Notes: generated from the sequence alone by a model not told the origin. DNA of 64,000 nt from Amborella trichopoda (GCF_000471905.2 NW_006500010.1:199633-263632); one strand, 5' to 3'. Counted from the stretch's first letter, positions 1 through 22,849 are shown. Made by a program: numbers and translations.

Positions 1-705
1 CGGATGGTGCAATTGCAGGCTTCTGGAATTTTAGAAAGGCCAGTTCTCTCTATACTTATGGAAAGTAGAAACCGTAGCATGTGATGTAAGGGATTGGAGG
101 CACCTGGAACTTTAAAGAGTCAGTTTCTATATTGACTTTAAAGAGTCAGTTTCTATCTTGACTTTGTGAAAATAGAAACTATAGCATGTGATGTAGGGGA
201 AAGGAAGATTTGTTGGTATCTTTGTTTAGGAGCAGGCCCTTGGAATTCTCAAAATGTTGTTTCTGTCTAGACTTATGGAAAGTAGAAAGATTTTGTTGTT
301 TATGGAGGAGGTGTCTTTGTTTAGGAATTTCAGGCTTCTGAAATTTTAAAAGGCAGTTTCACTCTATAGTTAGGGAAAGTAGAAACTGTAGCATGTTGTG
401 TAGAGGAAGGGAAGATTTGTTGTTTTAGTCGAGGAGGTGTCTTTGTTTAGGGATTGCAGTCCCCTGGAATTTTAAAAAGATAGTTTTTCTCTGGACTTAT
501 GGGAAGTACAAACTGTAGGATGTTATGTAAGGAGATGGAAGATTTGTTGTTCTAGGGGAGGAGGTGTCTTTGTTAGGAATTGCAGGCCCCTGGAATTTTA
601 AAAAGGTAGTTTCTCTTTAGACTTATGGAAAGCAGAAACTATAGCACATGATGTAGGGGAAAGGAAGATTTGTTATTTCAGGGGAGGACGATGTTTCTTT
701 GTTTA
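1..705. repeat. Degenerate tandem repeat, unit about 130 bp
   Basis: A block containing a cluster like GGAATTTTAAAAAGG, a pyrimidine stretch, ACTTATGGAAAGTAGAAAC, a TAGCATGTGATGTAGGG-type motif and AAGATTTGTTGTT recurs about five times at roughly 130-140 bp spacing. Units are diverged and some are partly deleted (the one near 110-180 is shortened). No open frame runs through it. It may be intronic to the gene whose last exons lie at 4277-5259, or a minisatellite upstream of it. Confidence 0.7.
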
Positions 706-3700
706 GGAAAGAGTTGTTGAAAGTCCTCTTTGGTAGGTCGACTCAAACCAGTAGACATGCCTCTGTTCAAATTCTAAGCATGGCTGTTAGGTGGGTCGCC
801 ATTACTTTGGTTGGGTGTTTGATTTGTTTTTGTTAGGCTAGTGTTTAAATTAAAGAGAACACCCAATGCACAAATCACAAGGTTTCTTTGGGGCAGGAAA
901 TTTTCTTTTTAAGCGTTGTATCCCTGTTTATCCAGGCAATTGTTTTATTCCACGAGCTATTTTGGACGTTATTATGCTAACTTTATGGAGAAGGTGGTCT
1001 GTTGTAGATGGAAGGGTGTCTTATTTGCTCGAATTTGTACATATATGGACAAGAAAAACATTTGTCTCACACTGAAGTTGGCAATTAAAGCATAAATTTC
1101 TCATCCAGGTAGAGGCGTACGGTTGTATGCTGTCAGGAATGGACCTTGGTTGTCTCATACTGGAGCAATGGTAGGAGAACTTGTATTGAACCATGGTGAA
1201 AAGGAGGCAAGGGAAGGATTGTAAGGGGATTGGCACAAAGCAAGTGGGGAAAATAGAGAAGTTGGTGAAATTTTGGTTGGATGGTGGATAATTTGGAGTA
1301 TTTAATTATTAAAGAAAAAGGATAGCTAGGAGGGTTTGGCACGCGATGGTGTGAGAAGAAAAAATATGTGCTGCTAGGCAGTGTGAGTTGGTGGAAACTT
1401 AGGAAATGAGTGTGAGTGGAATAGTGCTAGGGAAGAACAAAGCATAACCTTTTGGTGTATGTGTGAAAATGTGCTAGGGAAGAACAAACCATGGGAGAAA
1501 CGTGGCTGAATATGGGGGTGGAGGAGTGGAGAGTGGGTGGCCAAACTAGAGAAAGGTGAGAGAGATGGAGGAGGAAGAGATATAGGGGAAAACACAAGAG
1601 CAGAGTTGGGTTTTATAGTAGAGTCAGTTGTGGTATATTATGAAGTAGTTTTACAGGGCTGACTTTCATGTACAATCCCAGTGTGCTTTTTCCTGTTGGA
1701 GCTTTGGAAGATTCGAACCTTTTGCACGTCCATGTGTATTTTGGGCTCTCTACACATTTTAAAACACTAATGCATGCCATAACTTTCTAATTCCAGTTAC
1801 CAAAAACAAGAATCGAATAGCAACACCCACTCCTCCACCCCCGCCCCGCCCAAAAGAAAAAAAAAATCTGAAAAAATAAACTAGTAAGATTTTTTCTACA
1901 ATTTTTTCCTTTATGTTTGTGGGTTTCTTTTGGATCTTAAATCCATTGCACTTAAACTATAGCGAAGAATTTACAGAAACATCGACTGGATATGGAGAAT
2001 GGGCCACTAGTGAACTTGATATTATTTTTGGGGATTTATTTTTTGTTCTTTACTTTTTTAGCGTTTTTCAACTTATAATAGTTTATCTCCAGTTTGCACT
2101 GAGTCCTAGATAGTTGACGTGTTTGAGTTTGTGTTTCTTGTGGCTGATTTCTCATCCCTACTTTGTTGATGGTGCCAGTTTATTATTTTGTATGCTTTAG
2201 TACAGGCAGTGATGTAGTCGACATTCTTGCTCAAGCATCTTTTAGTGTTATATCAGCGCACCTTTGAAAGCCTATTCAGAACTTGTGGGGAAGAGATTTG
2301 GGAAGTTGATCCCCCAAACCAACCAAAAGGCAAATTTCTTTCACCTTAGGCAGCATTTTTCTTCTTAAGACTACCTTGTCGAGCATTCCTGAATACCTAT
2401 GTTCCTGATGGAAATGTTGGAGAGGTTACCACTGGAGACTGGATTTTCTTAGGAGTGAAGGGAGGAGAAAGGCCTCAGATTTGGTTAGATTGGAGTAGAT
2501 GGGTAGATTGCAGGAAGATGAAGGATTAGGTATCAAGGGGCTCAGGACTCTAGGAATGCATTGTTTAGTGCATGGAACGGATTGAGTTGGGCGAAGATGT
2601 GGAATCCTAGCAAAAGAGTCTCCCGAGAGATAGAAATGAGGTATCTGTCTAGCTTGGATAGAGTAGGTGTGGAGGAGTGGTTAGGCCACATGAATTACGC
2701 ACCTGGAAGGGGCAGATCAAGGAGTTGGTTTCTAGCTACGAAATCTGAGAAGTCAAGCAAGGCTTGGGAAATACTGGAAGTGGAGTTGCACTCAAATGAC
2801 CACCTGGTGACATTGAAGACACAACTGATGCACCAAGTGGAGTGAGGCAGGGGGACCAGGAGTCAAGCTCGTTTCATAAATCCACTCTACGGAAGTCAAG
2901 ATTTGGGCCATAAACGGCGGTGACCTTCCAAGGAAGGTCTAAAGGGTAGTTTCCTTAGATTATTGCTCTTCGTTACTATTGTCCCAGGAATCCAATGGAG
3001 TTGCTGATCTTTTGGCCGCAAGAGGGTCTCAAGATGGACTGAAATCTCGGATTCTCTTACATTGTTATGATATCATTTCTGCAATGGTTATCCTCCAATA
3101 TAGCGAAATATCTGCAGTGGTTATGAGTTTGCACAAGGTAACATGAGGTTTCAGAGGGATGAATTTTTCTGAAACGTAAGTTTCAGAAGGGTGAATTGCA
3201 GGCTTGGTTCACGTGGCATGATCCTATGACCACTATGGTTTTCCATAGAGAGAGTCTAAGAGAAAGGGAATCCAAGTTTCTTTTTTTTTTCCTTGTTTTT
3301 TTTTTTTTGGGAGGAAGGGTGGGGGAGTTTGGTTGTTGTTTGTGGCTGTGCTACTGCTCCATGGCTGTTCTTATCATCAGATTCTCAGGACTTAAGGGTA
3401 CATGACATCTTCCACATGGTCAAAGAGCAAGTTTTCTGTTCCTACGACTGAGTTCTTCAACCTCAATCTCCTGCATCCAAAGCCAACTAGATTAGGAGCT
3501 GACATAATTTGTCTATTTGTTCGAGAAGAGGCTTTATGGGGCCTTTTCTTCTTCTGGTTTTGGACTTCTTATTCATAGTTGAAAGGAACAATATTTGAGC
3601 CTCTTCTCAAAAGAAAAGAAAATACAAGACTTCTGGTCAAACCCCTTTTTGGGGTCTGATGCTCCTACGCAGGTGTTGGCTCTTCCAAGCACTGTCCAAG

Positions 3701-4276
3701 AGTAGCATCTTGTTGTTTTTTCATAGAGAATATTTCTTATCAAGAAAGACTACCATTTATTGCATGTAGAATAATATATTGTGGTGGGTTTGATGTGCTT
3801 GAGGGACAAGCAATCTTCAGGGTCGAAACCCTTGACTGACCTCTCTCATGGCAACTGTGAAGATCTATCAAATATGCAGGATCATTGCTACATTTATTCA
3901 TACAGTTTGCTTTTCATGTTGCAATGATCTATAGTTTCCATCCTAGTTCTAACTATAATAAAATCAGTGTAAGCTCTATAATTTCAAGTAAGATTCATGA
4001 CTCGCTGGTTTGGATATCTCACCTATCAAAAAATAGAATAACAAAACTAGAGTAAAATAGGGAAAGATAGCATGTCATTTGACTGTAATAATTCCATTTT
4101 GTGGCTTTTGTCGTATCTTTTACTTAGCATATTTTTTCTAGGAATCATTGGATTATGTCATGGCCAGCTTAACCATACTTGTTGCACAAAAATAGGAATC
4201 CGATGGTCATCTGAAATGGTCGTTTGTATTTTACTATTTTGTTTGGATCCATTTGATTTGATCCTTTCATGTGTAG
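706..4276. other. Non-coding stretch, possible intron; no clear exon
   Basis: No recognisable coding exon was found, although upstream exons of the plus-strand gene at 4277-5259 should lie here or outside the window. The stretch has T-rich runs (3280-3310) and short random frames. Positions about 2968-3060 read, in one plus frame, as a residue pattern resembling the end of a plant L1 RNase H domain (ESNGVADLLAARG), so a decayed LINE is possible. Confidence 0.4.
2960..3065 (+). mobile_element. Possible L1-type LINE RNase H remnant
   Basis: The plus strand reads ESNGVADLLAARGSQDG, which resembles the C-terminal motif of RNase H domains in plant L1 LINEs (typically REAN.VADALA). The frame is not open on the 5' side and no other LINE domain is visible, so this is a weak motif-based call. 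A chance match or a lost host exon are alternatives. Confidence 0.25.
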
Positions 4277-5259
4277 GAAGAATTGAAAAATAACACAATC
4301 TCAATGGTGGAGCAGAGCAAAGTTCTGAACACTCCTGGGGCTGAAAGACAGACTAAACGCGAACTATTCGATGCTCTTCGCCGTGAGCTAGAGTAAGCAC
4401 TGGTTCTCATGACTTGTTCAAAAGATTGGATGCTTATGATGTATTGCTTAATATGGAGTAACTTTTTATCTCTTGATGGCCTTTTTTATGCATATATTTT
4501 ACGCCGTTCAGAAGTGAGTGGATTTTTTGTGGTGCATGTCTTGAACACATTCTAAAATCCAGTGTACATTGGTCATGTATAAAATTATCATGGAATTTAG
4601 TTGATGCACAGAGAAATGTCACATATATTTGAAAATTTGTGCTACCTAGAATGCTTTGTGTATGTCACAGTCGAGACAAATTCTCGAGACAAATTCTATG
4701 TGCTAGCATTCATGGTTCTTATGTAGCACAACTGAGACATAGTACAAGAGGCTTAATCCATAAACGTATGTACATATGAGAGAGAGTATCACCAATGTTC
4801 TCCATTCATAGTGTCCTTCCAATTTGAATTGCATGCGGCATTCATTATCGCTGTGAGCGTTTCAGAGCGCCAGTGCTTGAGAAGGCATCAAAGTCTGCTT
4901 GGGAGTTGATTTTGGACATGGACGGACTGGGGAAGGAGATCAATGACACAGTCGAAAGGGTCTATTGTCGTCATAGTGGCCTGGATTTTCCTTTATCTTC
5001 TCAGAATCGGGATGCCCCGAAAGATGAAGAAACACCCAGTTCCCCATCATTTGATAACCCAAAAGAAAAAGAGAACCCAAATTCATCCACTAAGAAGAGG
5101 AGCTTCAGCACGATGAGTGCAGAAGGTGATGATGCTACGGTCGCCTCTGGCAGTGCGACAACTGCCCCTGCCTCTGCCCCTGCCCCTGCCCCTGCCCCTG
5201 CCCCTGCCCTTGCCCTTGAAGTCACTGACACTGGCCCTTCTTCCATACCCAAAATTTGA
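4277..5259 (+). CDS. C-terminal two exons of an unrecognised nuclear gene
   Basis: Two exons join in phase: 4277-4392 (acceptor TGTAG, donor GTAAGC) and 4866-5259 (acceptor TTTCAG, stop TGA at 5257-5259), giving the last 169 residues. The first exon and start of the second predict a helical, charged segment (NTPGAERQTKRELFDALRRE, then LEKASKSAWELILD and GLGKEINDTVERVY). After about residue 75 the chain becomes disordered: Ser/Pro/Glu-rich, with a basic KKRSF patch and an Ala-Pro tail. I do not recognise the family and assign no function. Upstream exons were not found. It is convergent with MCM7, leaving about 2.1 kb between the two stop codons. The splice phases agree and the coding quality is clear, so it is probably a functional gene. 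Confidence 0.65.
5164..5216 (+). repeat. CCTGCC hexanucleotide repeat coding Ala-Pro
   Basis: About eight near-perfect copies of CCTGCC (one or two variant units) encode the alternating APAPAPAPAP segment close to the C-terminus of the upstream gene. Being a multiple of three, copy-number change would lengthen or shorten the Ala-Pro tail without a frameshift. The opposite strand is also open here, but only because of the repeat. Confidence 0.8.
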
Positions 5260-7381
5260 GCTTATTGTATAACAATGTTTAAAAGTTTGCGAGTGTTTGA
5301 AGCTGTGGATGGCTTCCTCTTCTCTCAATAACTGAAGTGGACTGTGCAAATTTATTTAGATCATATTTTTTTCCCTCATAAATTTGGGGTAATATGCCAT
5401 TAGTGGTTGCGTGTATCCGTAAATTTGGTTCATCAAGAAATTAAACATGATATATTCAAAGGCTTTACAGATATTATATTGCTATAAAGCAGTCTTAATA
5501 TATAAGAAATTGAAAATAAATACGTGAAATCTCAAATTGAAAAGTAAGGCAAACTTCCTGACTATAAGACAATCATATTCTACAGGTTATCTTAAAATAT
5601 TGAAGGATTTTAAAATCAAGTTATTTGGGATGGGAGTCATTGGAAATTTGAGTAGTCCTTTGAAAGTATACTTTTTTTTTCTAATGAACTTCGAACAATG
5701 TTAGTTTTTTTTAAGCTTCATTAATTTAGGTTCTGACTATGATCGCATAGTTTACTTAGAATGTTTATTTTATGATTGTCATGTTATTTTTCAACAGTTC
5801 ACGTAATTTGAAATACATTTAAATACTAATTTCCAATAAAATATCAACCCCTAACATATATTTATATTACTTAAGATATAGCATTTGCAATTTATTGCCA
5901 ATAATTTCTTTATAGAAAAGAAACGCTCATTAATATATCCATAAACCCCTCCAATTATATCCTGTTAACCCTAGATGTAGCAAGTTTGGAACCATGATTT
6001 TTTCTGCTCAACCCAAACAATGAATGGGAATATGAAAAATTGCTCTCTGGATTGCGCTCCACCCGTATATACATTTGTGCTCCCTCACTAGAATTCCCCA
6101 TCTCCATTGATGCTGATTATAAATCTTCTGACAAAAAGCAGTCAATCCTCAAAACTGTCTTGGTGAAGGCAATATAACTGGAATATAAGCTACAATTGTG
6201 CTCTAATATTTTCTATTATATAATTTATGAAAAGGACGAATGCTTATTATTTTATAGTGGTTGAATAATAAAATCTACATTTTAATAATTTAGATACAAT
6301 CTAGCAAACGCATTACCTTAAAAGGTTCCTTCATTATTATTTTATAGTATGATAGTCCATCGGTTCCAAATTTTGCTTCATAGATTCTATTGACATTTCG
6401 ATATAGCAACATATAAATGAACATCAGTTCTAAAGGGTAACAATAACATTAAAAAAAAAGATAAAAAAAAAGGCGACAAAGCAGTATGCTGCTGTCGCAA
6501 CCATTTATCATATGGCATATCAACCCTAACCCTGTTTGTGCATACAAAGGCTCCTCTATTGGGCCTTTATGATGCTCAATGTAGAATTCAACAATGAAGT
6601 TTTCATACCATCTTATTTCATGCACAAAGATGCACACAAAATAGTGACGTTTTCATACCATCTTGTTTAATGTACAAGATGCACACAAAACCTGTGTATT
6701 CTTTTTTAGCTAGTCAGGAAAAAGCTGAACATAATAAGAGCCCAACCATTCGGAATACCCCATAAGAACTATCAAAATGGCCATTCATCTGAAAATCCTC
6801 ATTTTTGGAGCAAGGCGAAATTTAATCCCAAGTCCATCCCAAAAATCAACATAAAGCTAGATCCTCATCTCCTTTTAAGAAACTCAAGAGGAAGCCATTT
6901 TAAAAAAAAGATTGTATATTATGAGACCATTTATTTTTTTTATGTAAGTCGTTCAGTTTTAGACAATGGATGTGAAATCCCATTGATGGAGGCATGTCAC
7001 AATATTCGAGAAATTTATTTTAGACTATGCTCAAATAATCACACGTCCTCAACAACCTAATTTTAAATCTAATAGTCAATTGTGATTGTGACATCCTTAT
7101 CTCAAAAGTAAATGGTCTCATTGTATAAATTTCTTTTAAATAAAAAATTCGTTAGTATAAAATCCTTGGTTTCCACCAGCTACATTCCTGGAAAAAATAC
7201 CATGCCAACATTAACAAACAAAAATCAAGGGAAGGTAAGAATCAACCCAATCTCTGAAATGCCCCACAAGCCCAAACTAATTTTATAAGCAAAAACTGTA
7301 CTTAGGGCATGTAACAGAAGAGGGCCCACATTTGAAATATATAATCAATTTAGAGCTCTTTTTATACATGGGGGTGGTTCA
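5260..7381. other. Intergenic spacer between convergent genes
   Basis: AT-rich spacer holding the 3' untranslated regions of the plus-strand gene and of MCM7. No coding signal is seen. It contains one hairpin-type MITE (about 6905-7145) and a short direct duplication of a TTTTCATACCATCTT-type segment at 6598-6690. Confidence 0.6.
6905..7145. mobile_element. Family C hairpin MITE, old copy
   Basis: The left end (TATTATGAGACCATTTA) and the reverse complement of the right end (TACAATGAGACCATTTAC) match, and the inner parts continue as a long imperfect inverted repeat. The same terminal motif bounds copies at 23151-23397, 26570-27310 and 36909-37249. It lies in the MCM7 3' flank. The target duplication is not clear here. 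Confidence 0.55.
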
Positions 7382-18580
<11,199 letters not shown>

Positions 18581-18586
18581 TTTCTT

Positions 18587-18613
18587 TCAAATAATTAGGC
18601 AACAAAACACCAT
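18587..18613 (-). CDS. uORF 2 in MCM7 leader (8 codons)
   Basis: An ATG at 18613 opens MVFCCLII and stops at TGA 18587-18589, seven bases before the MCM7 ATG at 18580. It lies in the leader segment directly upstream of the start codon under any splicing model, so it would be met first by scanning ribosomes. Its peptide is probably irrelevant; if anything its presence would tune translation. Confidence 0.4.
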   Translation of the reverse strand: MVFCCLII

Positions 18614-19496
18614 AGAAGTCTGTGATGTGTCCTAACAGCTGTATAGAACAAATACACATGTTATGGTAACAAATTTGATGGCTTCTTAAAATGGAATCAT
18701 AATAGTGACTAAATACTGGCCTGATGTATGAGAAAAGCAAATAAAAATGAAATGTGTTGCGACCATTAATGAAATAACGTGCAATTTTGCTCTGGCTTTT
18801 CCTTATTCCTTTACAAAATTTAATGAAATATAAAGCATTTTTTACTTTGTATTTCCTCAGTAAACCCAAGCATCCAATATTCATAATTAGTCAGTGGTTT
18901 TTTAAATACATCAACTTCAAAACCAGACGGTATTTAAAGCAGAGATTGAAAAGTCAGTGAGAGTGCTGGCTCAAACCCAGGGGGCTCCTTGGTTCGGGGT
19001 ACCGGATATATGCTCGTTTGTAGAACTGGGTGAGTTTACTGCACGAATCGTGTGTGATTTTTCATTTTTAATAATTTTTTCCTTTTATTTTCATCATTTA
19101 TGCTGACGCAGCTGGAATTGGCAAACCAAATCCAATTGGTGAATGCCCCAGCAGGCACCCACTTCCTGTTCCCTAAATTCTGGCTTAAACAAATAAATGT
19201 ATTGTGGATGAAAACTGGATTGAACAATCTATCAAAATTTTACATAGTAAGTAAATGATTTACAAGCGTAACGGACCTGATTCTGAGCAACAATAGAGCA
19301 TAGGAATCAAACCATCAAAATTAAACAAAAAAAACCATGAACTAAACAAAGAAAATGGTTTTTCCATAGGAGCATAGTGAACACTCTAATGCCCACCGAA
19401 CGTCATCATACAGGACTCATTTAAAACCAACTGAAATTAATCTTGCAAAATAGTAACGCGCAGGAAAATGTGATTCTAACCTTGTGAAATAAATAC

Positions 19497-19790
19497 CTGA
19501 GATTCACCAGTGAATATGTAAATATGCTCGAGATTGGGAGCCGAAGATCATAGACGGACAAAATCTAAAGCTCCAGAGGCCGCACCCTGAAACCCTAGAA
19601 ATCAATGAAACAGAATAACTCGAAATGAACGGAAACCACTGCAAAACCTAGGCTTTGGAGCGAATATTGAATGAGAACAAGAGATCAAAGCATACCTGCA
19701 AAATGCAAACCCTAGATTTGAAAATAATAAATAAATCCCACTTTTGAAGTGGAAGAAATTTATGATCTGATCTCTTCTCACAAAAATGGT
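19497..19790 (-). other. MCM7: Likely 5' UTR exon of MCM7
   Basis: The E2F sites lie 1.2 kb above the MCM7 ATG. Between them a good donor (AATCTCAG then GTATTTATTT, exon end 19497) pairs with a good acceptor (TTCTATACAG, next exon start 18638), suggesting an intron of about 860 bp within the leader. The exon is moderately GC-rich compared with its flanks. The transcription start is not defined. Inference from splice-site quality only. Confidence 0.45.
19504..19551 (-). CDS. uORF 1 in MCM7 leader (15 codons)
   Basis: Within the proposed leader exon an ATG at 19551 opens MIFGSQSRAYLHIHW and ends at TGA 19504-19506, just before the donor. Its translation depends on the leader exon being real. 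Confidence 0.35.
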   Translation of the reverse strand: MIFGSQSRAYLHIHW

Positions 19791-19806
19791 TTATTAGGAG
19801 TGGTTG

Positions 19807-19845
19807 TTTTGGCGGGAGATGAGGGCCGGGGAAATTTGGCGGGAA
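19807..19845 (-). promoter_or_regulatory. Two E2F-binding sites in the MCM7 promoter
   Basis: TTTTGGCGGGA (19807-19817) and TTTGGCGGGAA (19835-19845) fit the plant E2F consensus TTTSSCGS, the second being the canonical TTTGGCGGGAA form. E2F control of MCM genes at G1/S is well established in plants and animals. The sites sit just beyond the proposed leader exon. Confidence 0.75.
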
Positions 19846-19971
19846 GATGGTGAAGAGAAGGTGCGAACGGCGTGATGTTCGACGCGTGTCATTATTATAC
19901 GGTCAATATTTTGTGAGATCTTATATTGATCGTCCATAGTAGAGACTACGGAGAGAACTAACAATTGAAGT

Positions 19972-19995
19972 AGTGCGTCCGTCTGCGGACGCACT
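19972..19995. other. Perfect 10-bp hairpin AGTGCGTCCG-TCTG-CGGACGCACT
   Basis: A 10-bp perfect inverted repeat with a 4-base loop, GC-rich in an AT-rich setting, about 130 bp above the E2F sites. It could be a regulatory cruciform or a residual inverted end of a transposon. No partner sequence was seen nearby. Confidence 0.55.
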
Positions 19996-20186
19996 TCTAC
20001 AACAGCGCTCTAACGGCCATCCCGGAAATGATAAAATAATGGCTTCAAAAAATTTACAAGGAAAATCGCTTGATAGGGGTGCAGCCCTTTCAAAATAAGT
20101 AACGCCTCACACCTTAATTGAAAATCATAATTCGAGTATTTACATTGATCATCTCAACATGAACATTATGGTTGCAAAAAAAAAGA

Positions 20187-20454
20187 GAAATTATCACAAA
20201 TATACCTCTTTTAAAATAACCTTCACAGTAGTTGTATTACCGCAATAACTTGAATTAATATTACAGTATTTTAAATACCGTAAAAACCTAAGCCATATTA
20301 TAGAGCATCATATTATACGGCATTTTAACTACCGTAATATTAATTCAAGTTATTTTGACCAAAATTGAAGAAAAAAAGTGTGGACGAGGTTTATGAAAGT
20401 TGGGGTTTTTTTTTTTAAATATACGGAAATTAAGGTATATTTGTGGTAATTTTC
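20187..20454. mobile_element. Family E MITE (about 268 bp)
   Basis: The ends are inverted: GAAATTATCACAAATATACC on the left and, as reverse complement of the right end, GAAAATTACCACAAATATACC. Inside, AATAACTTGAATTAATATTA (near 20243) is repeated in inverted form near 20330, so the whole element can fold back. Both flanks are A-rich, which hides the target duplication. No coding capacity. Confidence 0.65.
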
Positions 20455-21074
20455 AAAAAAAAAAGATTTTAAGCTCTAAAAATAATGTACATTGTAACAA
20501 AATATCTAGATCATTCATTTCACTTTAAAAATAAGTGTTTATAGAACGGTAAGATCTATACTATTTTTAGAGTTTCAAATCTGTCAGTGTTAGAAATTGG
20601 TTTTAGATTCATCATGAATTCCATTGCAAAAAGTGTTTTTCAAACAATGATTTGAGGTGATGCTTTATTTTGTTTAATTTGTCTTTTGTACATGAATGAC
20701 ACAATCATTCATACTCATAAGAAGTCAAATTTGATAGCTTAGGGTGAGTCATAAAGTCCAATCATTTTATTTTTTTTAACTTTATGTTTATTCAATAAAC
20801 AATTGCAACCACCTATTTTGAAATTTAAGGGATAATAAATATTATAATCTCCATGTACAAAAGATAAATGGTCTATTTGTAGACAATCCCAAAATAGATT
20901 TAGAAGATATGACTCACTTGAGTACACAAGTTTAATAATAATAGGAGTATATATGTGGAGGTAGTTAATATTGATGGTCAAGCAAGATAAAAAATACTCC
21001 ACGTTCAATATATTGGCTCGATAATCCATAAAATTTGAAATATTTAAGAAAATGTGGCACACAAAATTAGCACT

Positions 21075-21960
21075 AGGTGGATGTAGTGGAGATGTGCAAC
21101 TAAAATTTTATGTGATCGTTGTATACTAACAAAACTAAATGGTAAGTTTTATAGGATAGTTGTGAGAACAGCTTTGCTCTATAGAGCAGAATGTTAAACG
21201 GACAATAAACAATATACTCTTGTTTTTTTCAAACCTCTTTTGAGCTCTTTAGTCCACTTTCGAGTAATTTATCAAGAGGGTGCCCCCCACTGCTTAGCTA
21301 CACTTCCATCGACGCTCTTCTTACCTTACCCTCTCCGCTGGGAAATCCCTCTGCGGCAGACTATAGCTTGGTAAATAAGAAATTACCTTCCTCAGCAAGA
21401 AAGCCTAAGCGGCTTTCGCGCGCCGCGCGCTCTCTCTTTGCTACTTACCTTCCAGTCGAGCTAGTTCTTAGGGCTACATTCCTCCAAGGCACCATTCGTC
21501 GCACCGGTGTGTGACCGATGCTAAGGTAGCCGAGTTCAAGAAAGTCGTGAAAAGAATAGAGTGAGTATAATAGAGATGAGGATGTTTAAATTGATGAATG
21601 ACAATACAGTAAGGGATAGAATTCAAAATGAATCAATTCGGAAAAAACTTAGGTGTGACACCAATAGGCGATAAAATGAAAGATATTAGATTTAGGAGGG
21701 TTGGCCATGTGTGGTGTGTACCCACTACAACACCTATTGGGAGGTGAGAATTATTTCAAATGGAATGATTAAAAAACGTAACGAGTAGGCTCAAAATGAC
21801 GTTGTTGGAAGTAGTTTGAAAAGATATGAGGACTTATAGTATCATTAAGAGTGTAGCTTTTAACATAACATAATGGGCATGGCCTTTAATAGAACATAAT
21901 GATGGACCAGAATTCGTGTAATCGACCATAATTAATTGAAAAAAAAGTTATGATGATAAT
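21075..21960 (+). mobile_element. RTE-clade LINE 3' part, interrupted
   Basis: The plus strand encodes ILCDRCILTKLNGKFYRIVV followed by RTALLYRAEC (21075-21200), then after an interruption EMRMFKLMNDNTVRDRIQNE, a RRVGHVW segment and a LEVVKDM-like segment (21555-21830). This is the order of the C-terminal part of the RTE reverse transcriptase protein. The copy ends in a GATGATAATGAT tail near 21960. Several stops show that it is dead. Confidence 0.75.
21216..21540. other. GC-rich insert within the RTE LINE, possibly mitochondrial
   Basis: The two halves of the LINE protein are separated by about 325 bp that are not LINE-like. The insert is far more GC-rich than its surroundings and includes GGCTTTCGCGCGCCGCGCGC, of a style seen in plant mitochondrial DNA. 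I therefore infer a nuclear insertion of organelle DNA, but I cannot confirm it. Boundaries are approximate. Confidence 0.45.
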
Positions 21961-22117
21961 GATAACGATTACTCATTTGAGTACACTGACTCGTAGAAAC
22001 CTTGTCAAAACCCCATCTATTTAGAAGAGATTCATACTAATCAATTAGAAAACATAATGTGATAAGAGAGATAGAGAGAGAGAGAAATTACCAATTAAAA
22101 AACCTGACATCTCTGAA

Positions 22118-22536
22118 GGGAAAGGTTTTTATACTTCCACTGTTGCATGAAAGATATATACTTCCCCCTCTCATCTAGCTATCTAATTTAGATCAAGTGA
22201 GCCACTGACCATTTAATCTTTAGGTCTGACGCTTTTGAGTACTTTGTTTTTAGCTGTTTTTCTACACATTATATGAATATGAAATTTTGTACGTACCATC
22301 ATATTAATGGGACGCACCTAGCAAAAATATAATGACCAAAATATATTTTAAAACTTTCAAAGGCATTTTGGTTTATTTTATTGGGAATGTTTTATTTATA
22401 TTTTTTACATGTCGAGTTCAAGAGAGGAGTGGATGCCCAAAATTTGGTGTCAAGATAATTTATAAAAAAATTAAAAAAAAATAATACATGGATGTGACAT
22501 TATGATTGGGGTCATCTCAACCACCCATTCAAAATG
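22118..22536 (-). mobile_element. Family A MULE-type MITE, truncated, reverse
   Basis: Begins GGGAAAGGTTTTTATACTTC and carries, in reverse order, the segments of the intact copies at 26734-27245 and 33131-33645, including CTTCCCCCTCTCATCTAGC and GTGACATTATGATTGGGG. The far inverted end is missing, replaced near 22540 by a fragment of an RTE tail. Confidence 0.65.
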
Positions 22537-22849
22537 CGCAATTAATTAAAGGAAAGTCATTTAAGCCTTTCCCAATTAATTGAGGTCGGTTAGAGAAGGG
22601 AAAGTATATAAAATTTAGGTTGTTGGGGAAGCATTGAACGCTTGCCATCCCTAAATAGGGAGACCCGCAACTAGGACACAAGAGAGAGATATGGAGAGAA
22701 GAAGGGTTGGGTCTGTCGGTATAATCATTTTTTTTTATAGTTTTACACTTAATTTAAAAAATAGAAATTAATACTTTTGTCATACAAAAGTGAAAAGGGT
22801 GTATGATGGAGTGTATGAGAAAACAAAGTAAAATATGCCTTGCAAGTAG

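Noticed and set aside
866..1595. Small frames of 69-73 codons on both strands
   Set aside because: Short, overlapping and without recognisable motifs; expected by chance.
2561..2845. 94-codon plus-strand frame (MFSAWNGLSWAKMW...)
   Set aside because: No homology recognised, no splice context and no codon pattern support; left as non-coding.
5001..5349. Antisense frames opposite the Ala-Pro exon
   Set aside because: Open only because the CCTGCC repeat lacks stops in every frame; the sense strand has proper splice sites.
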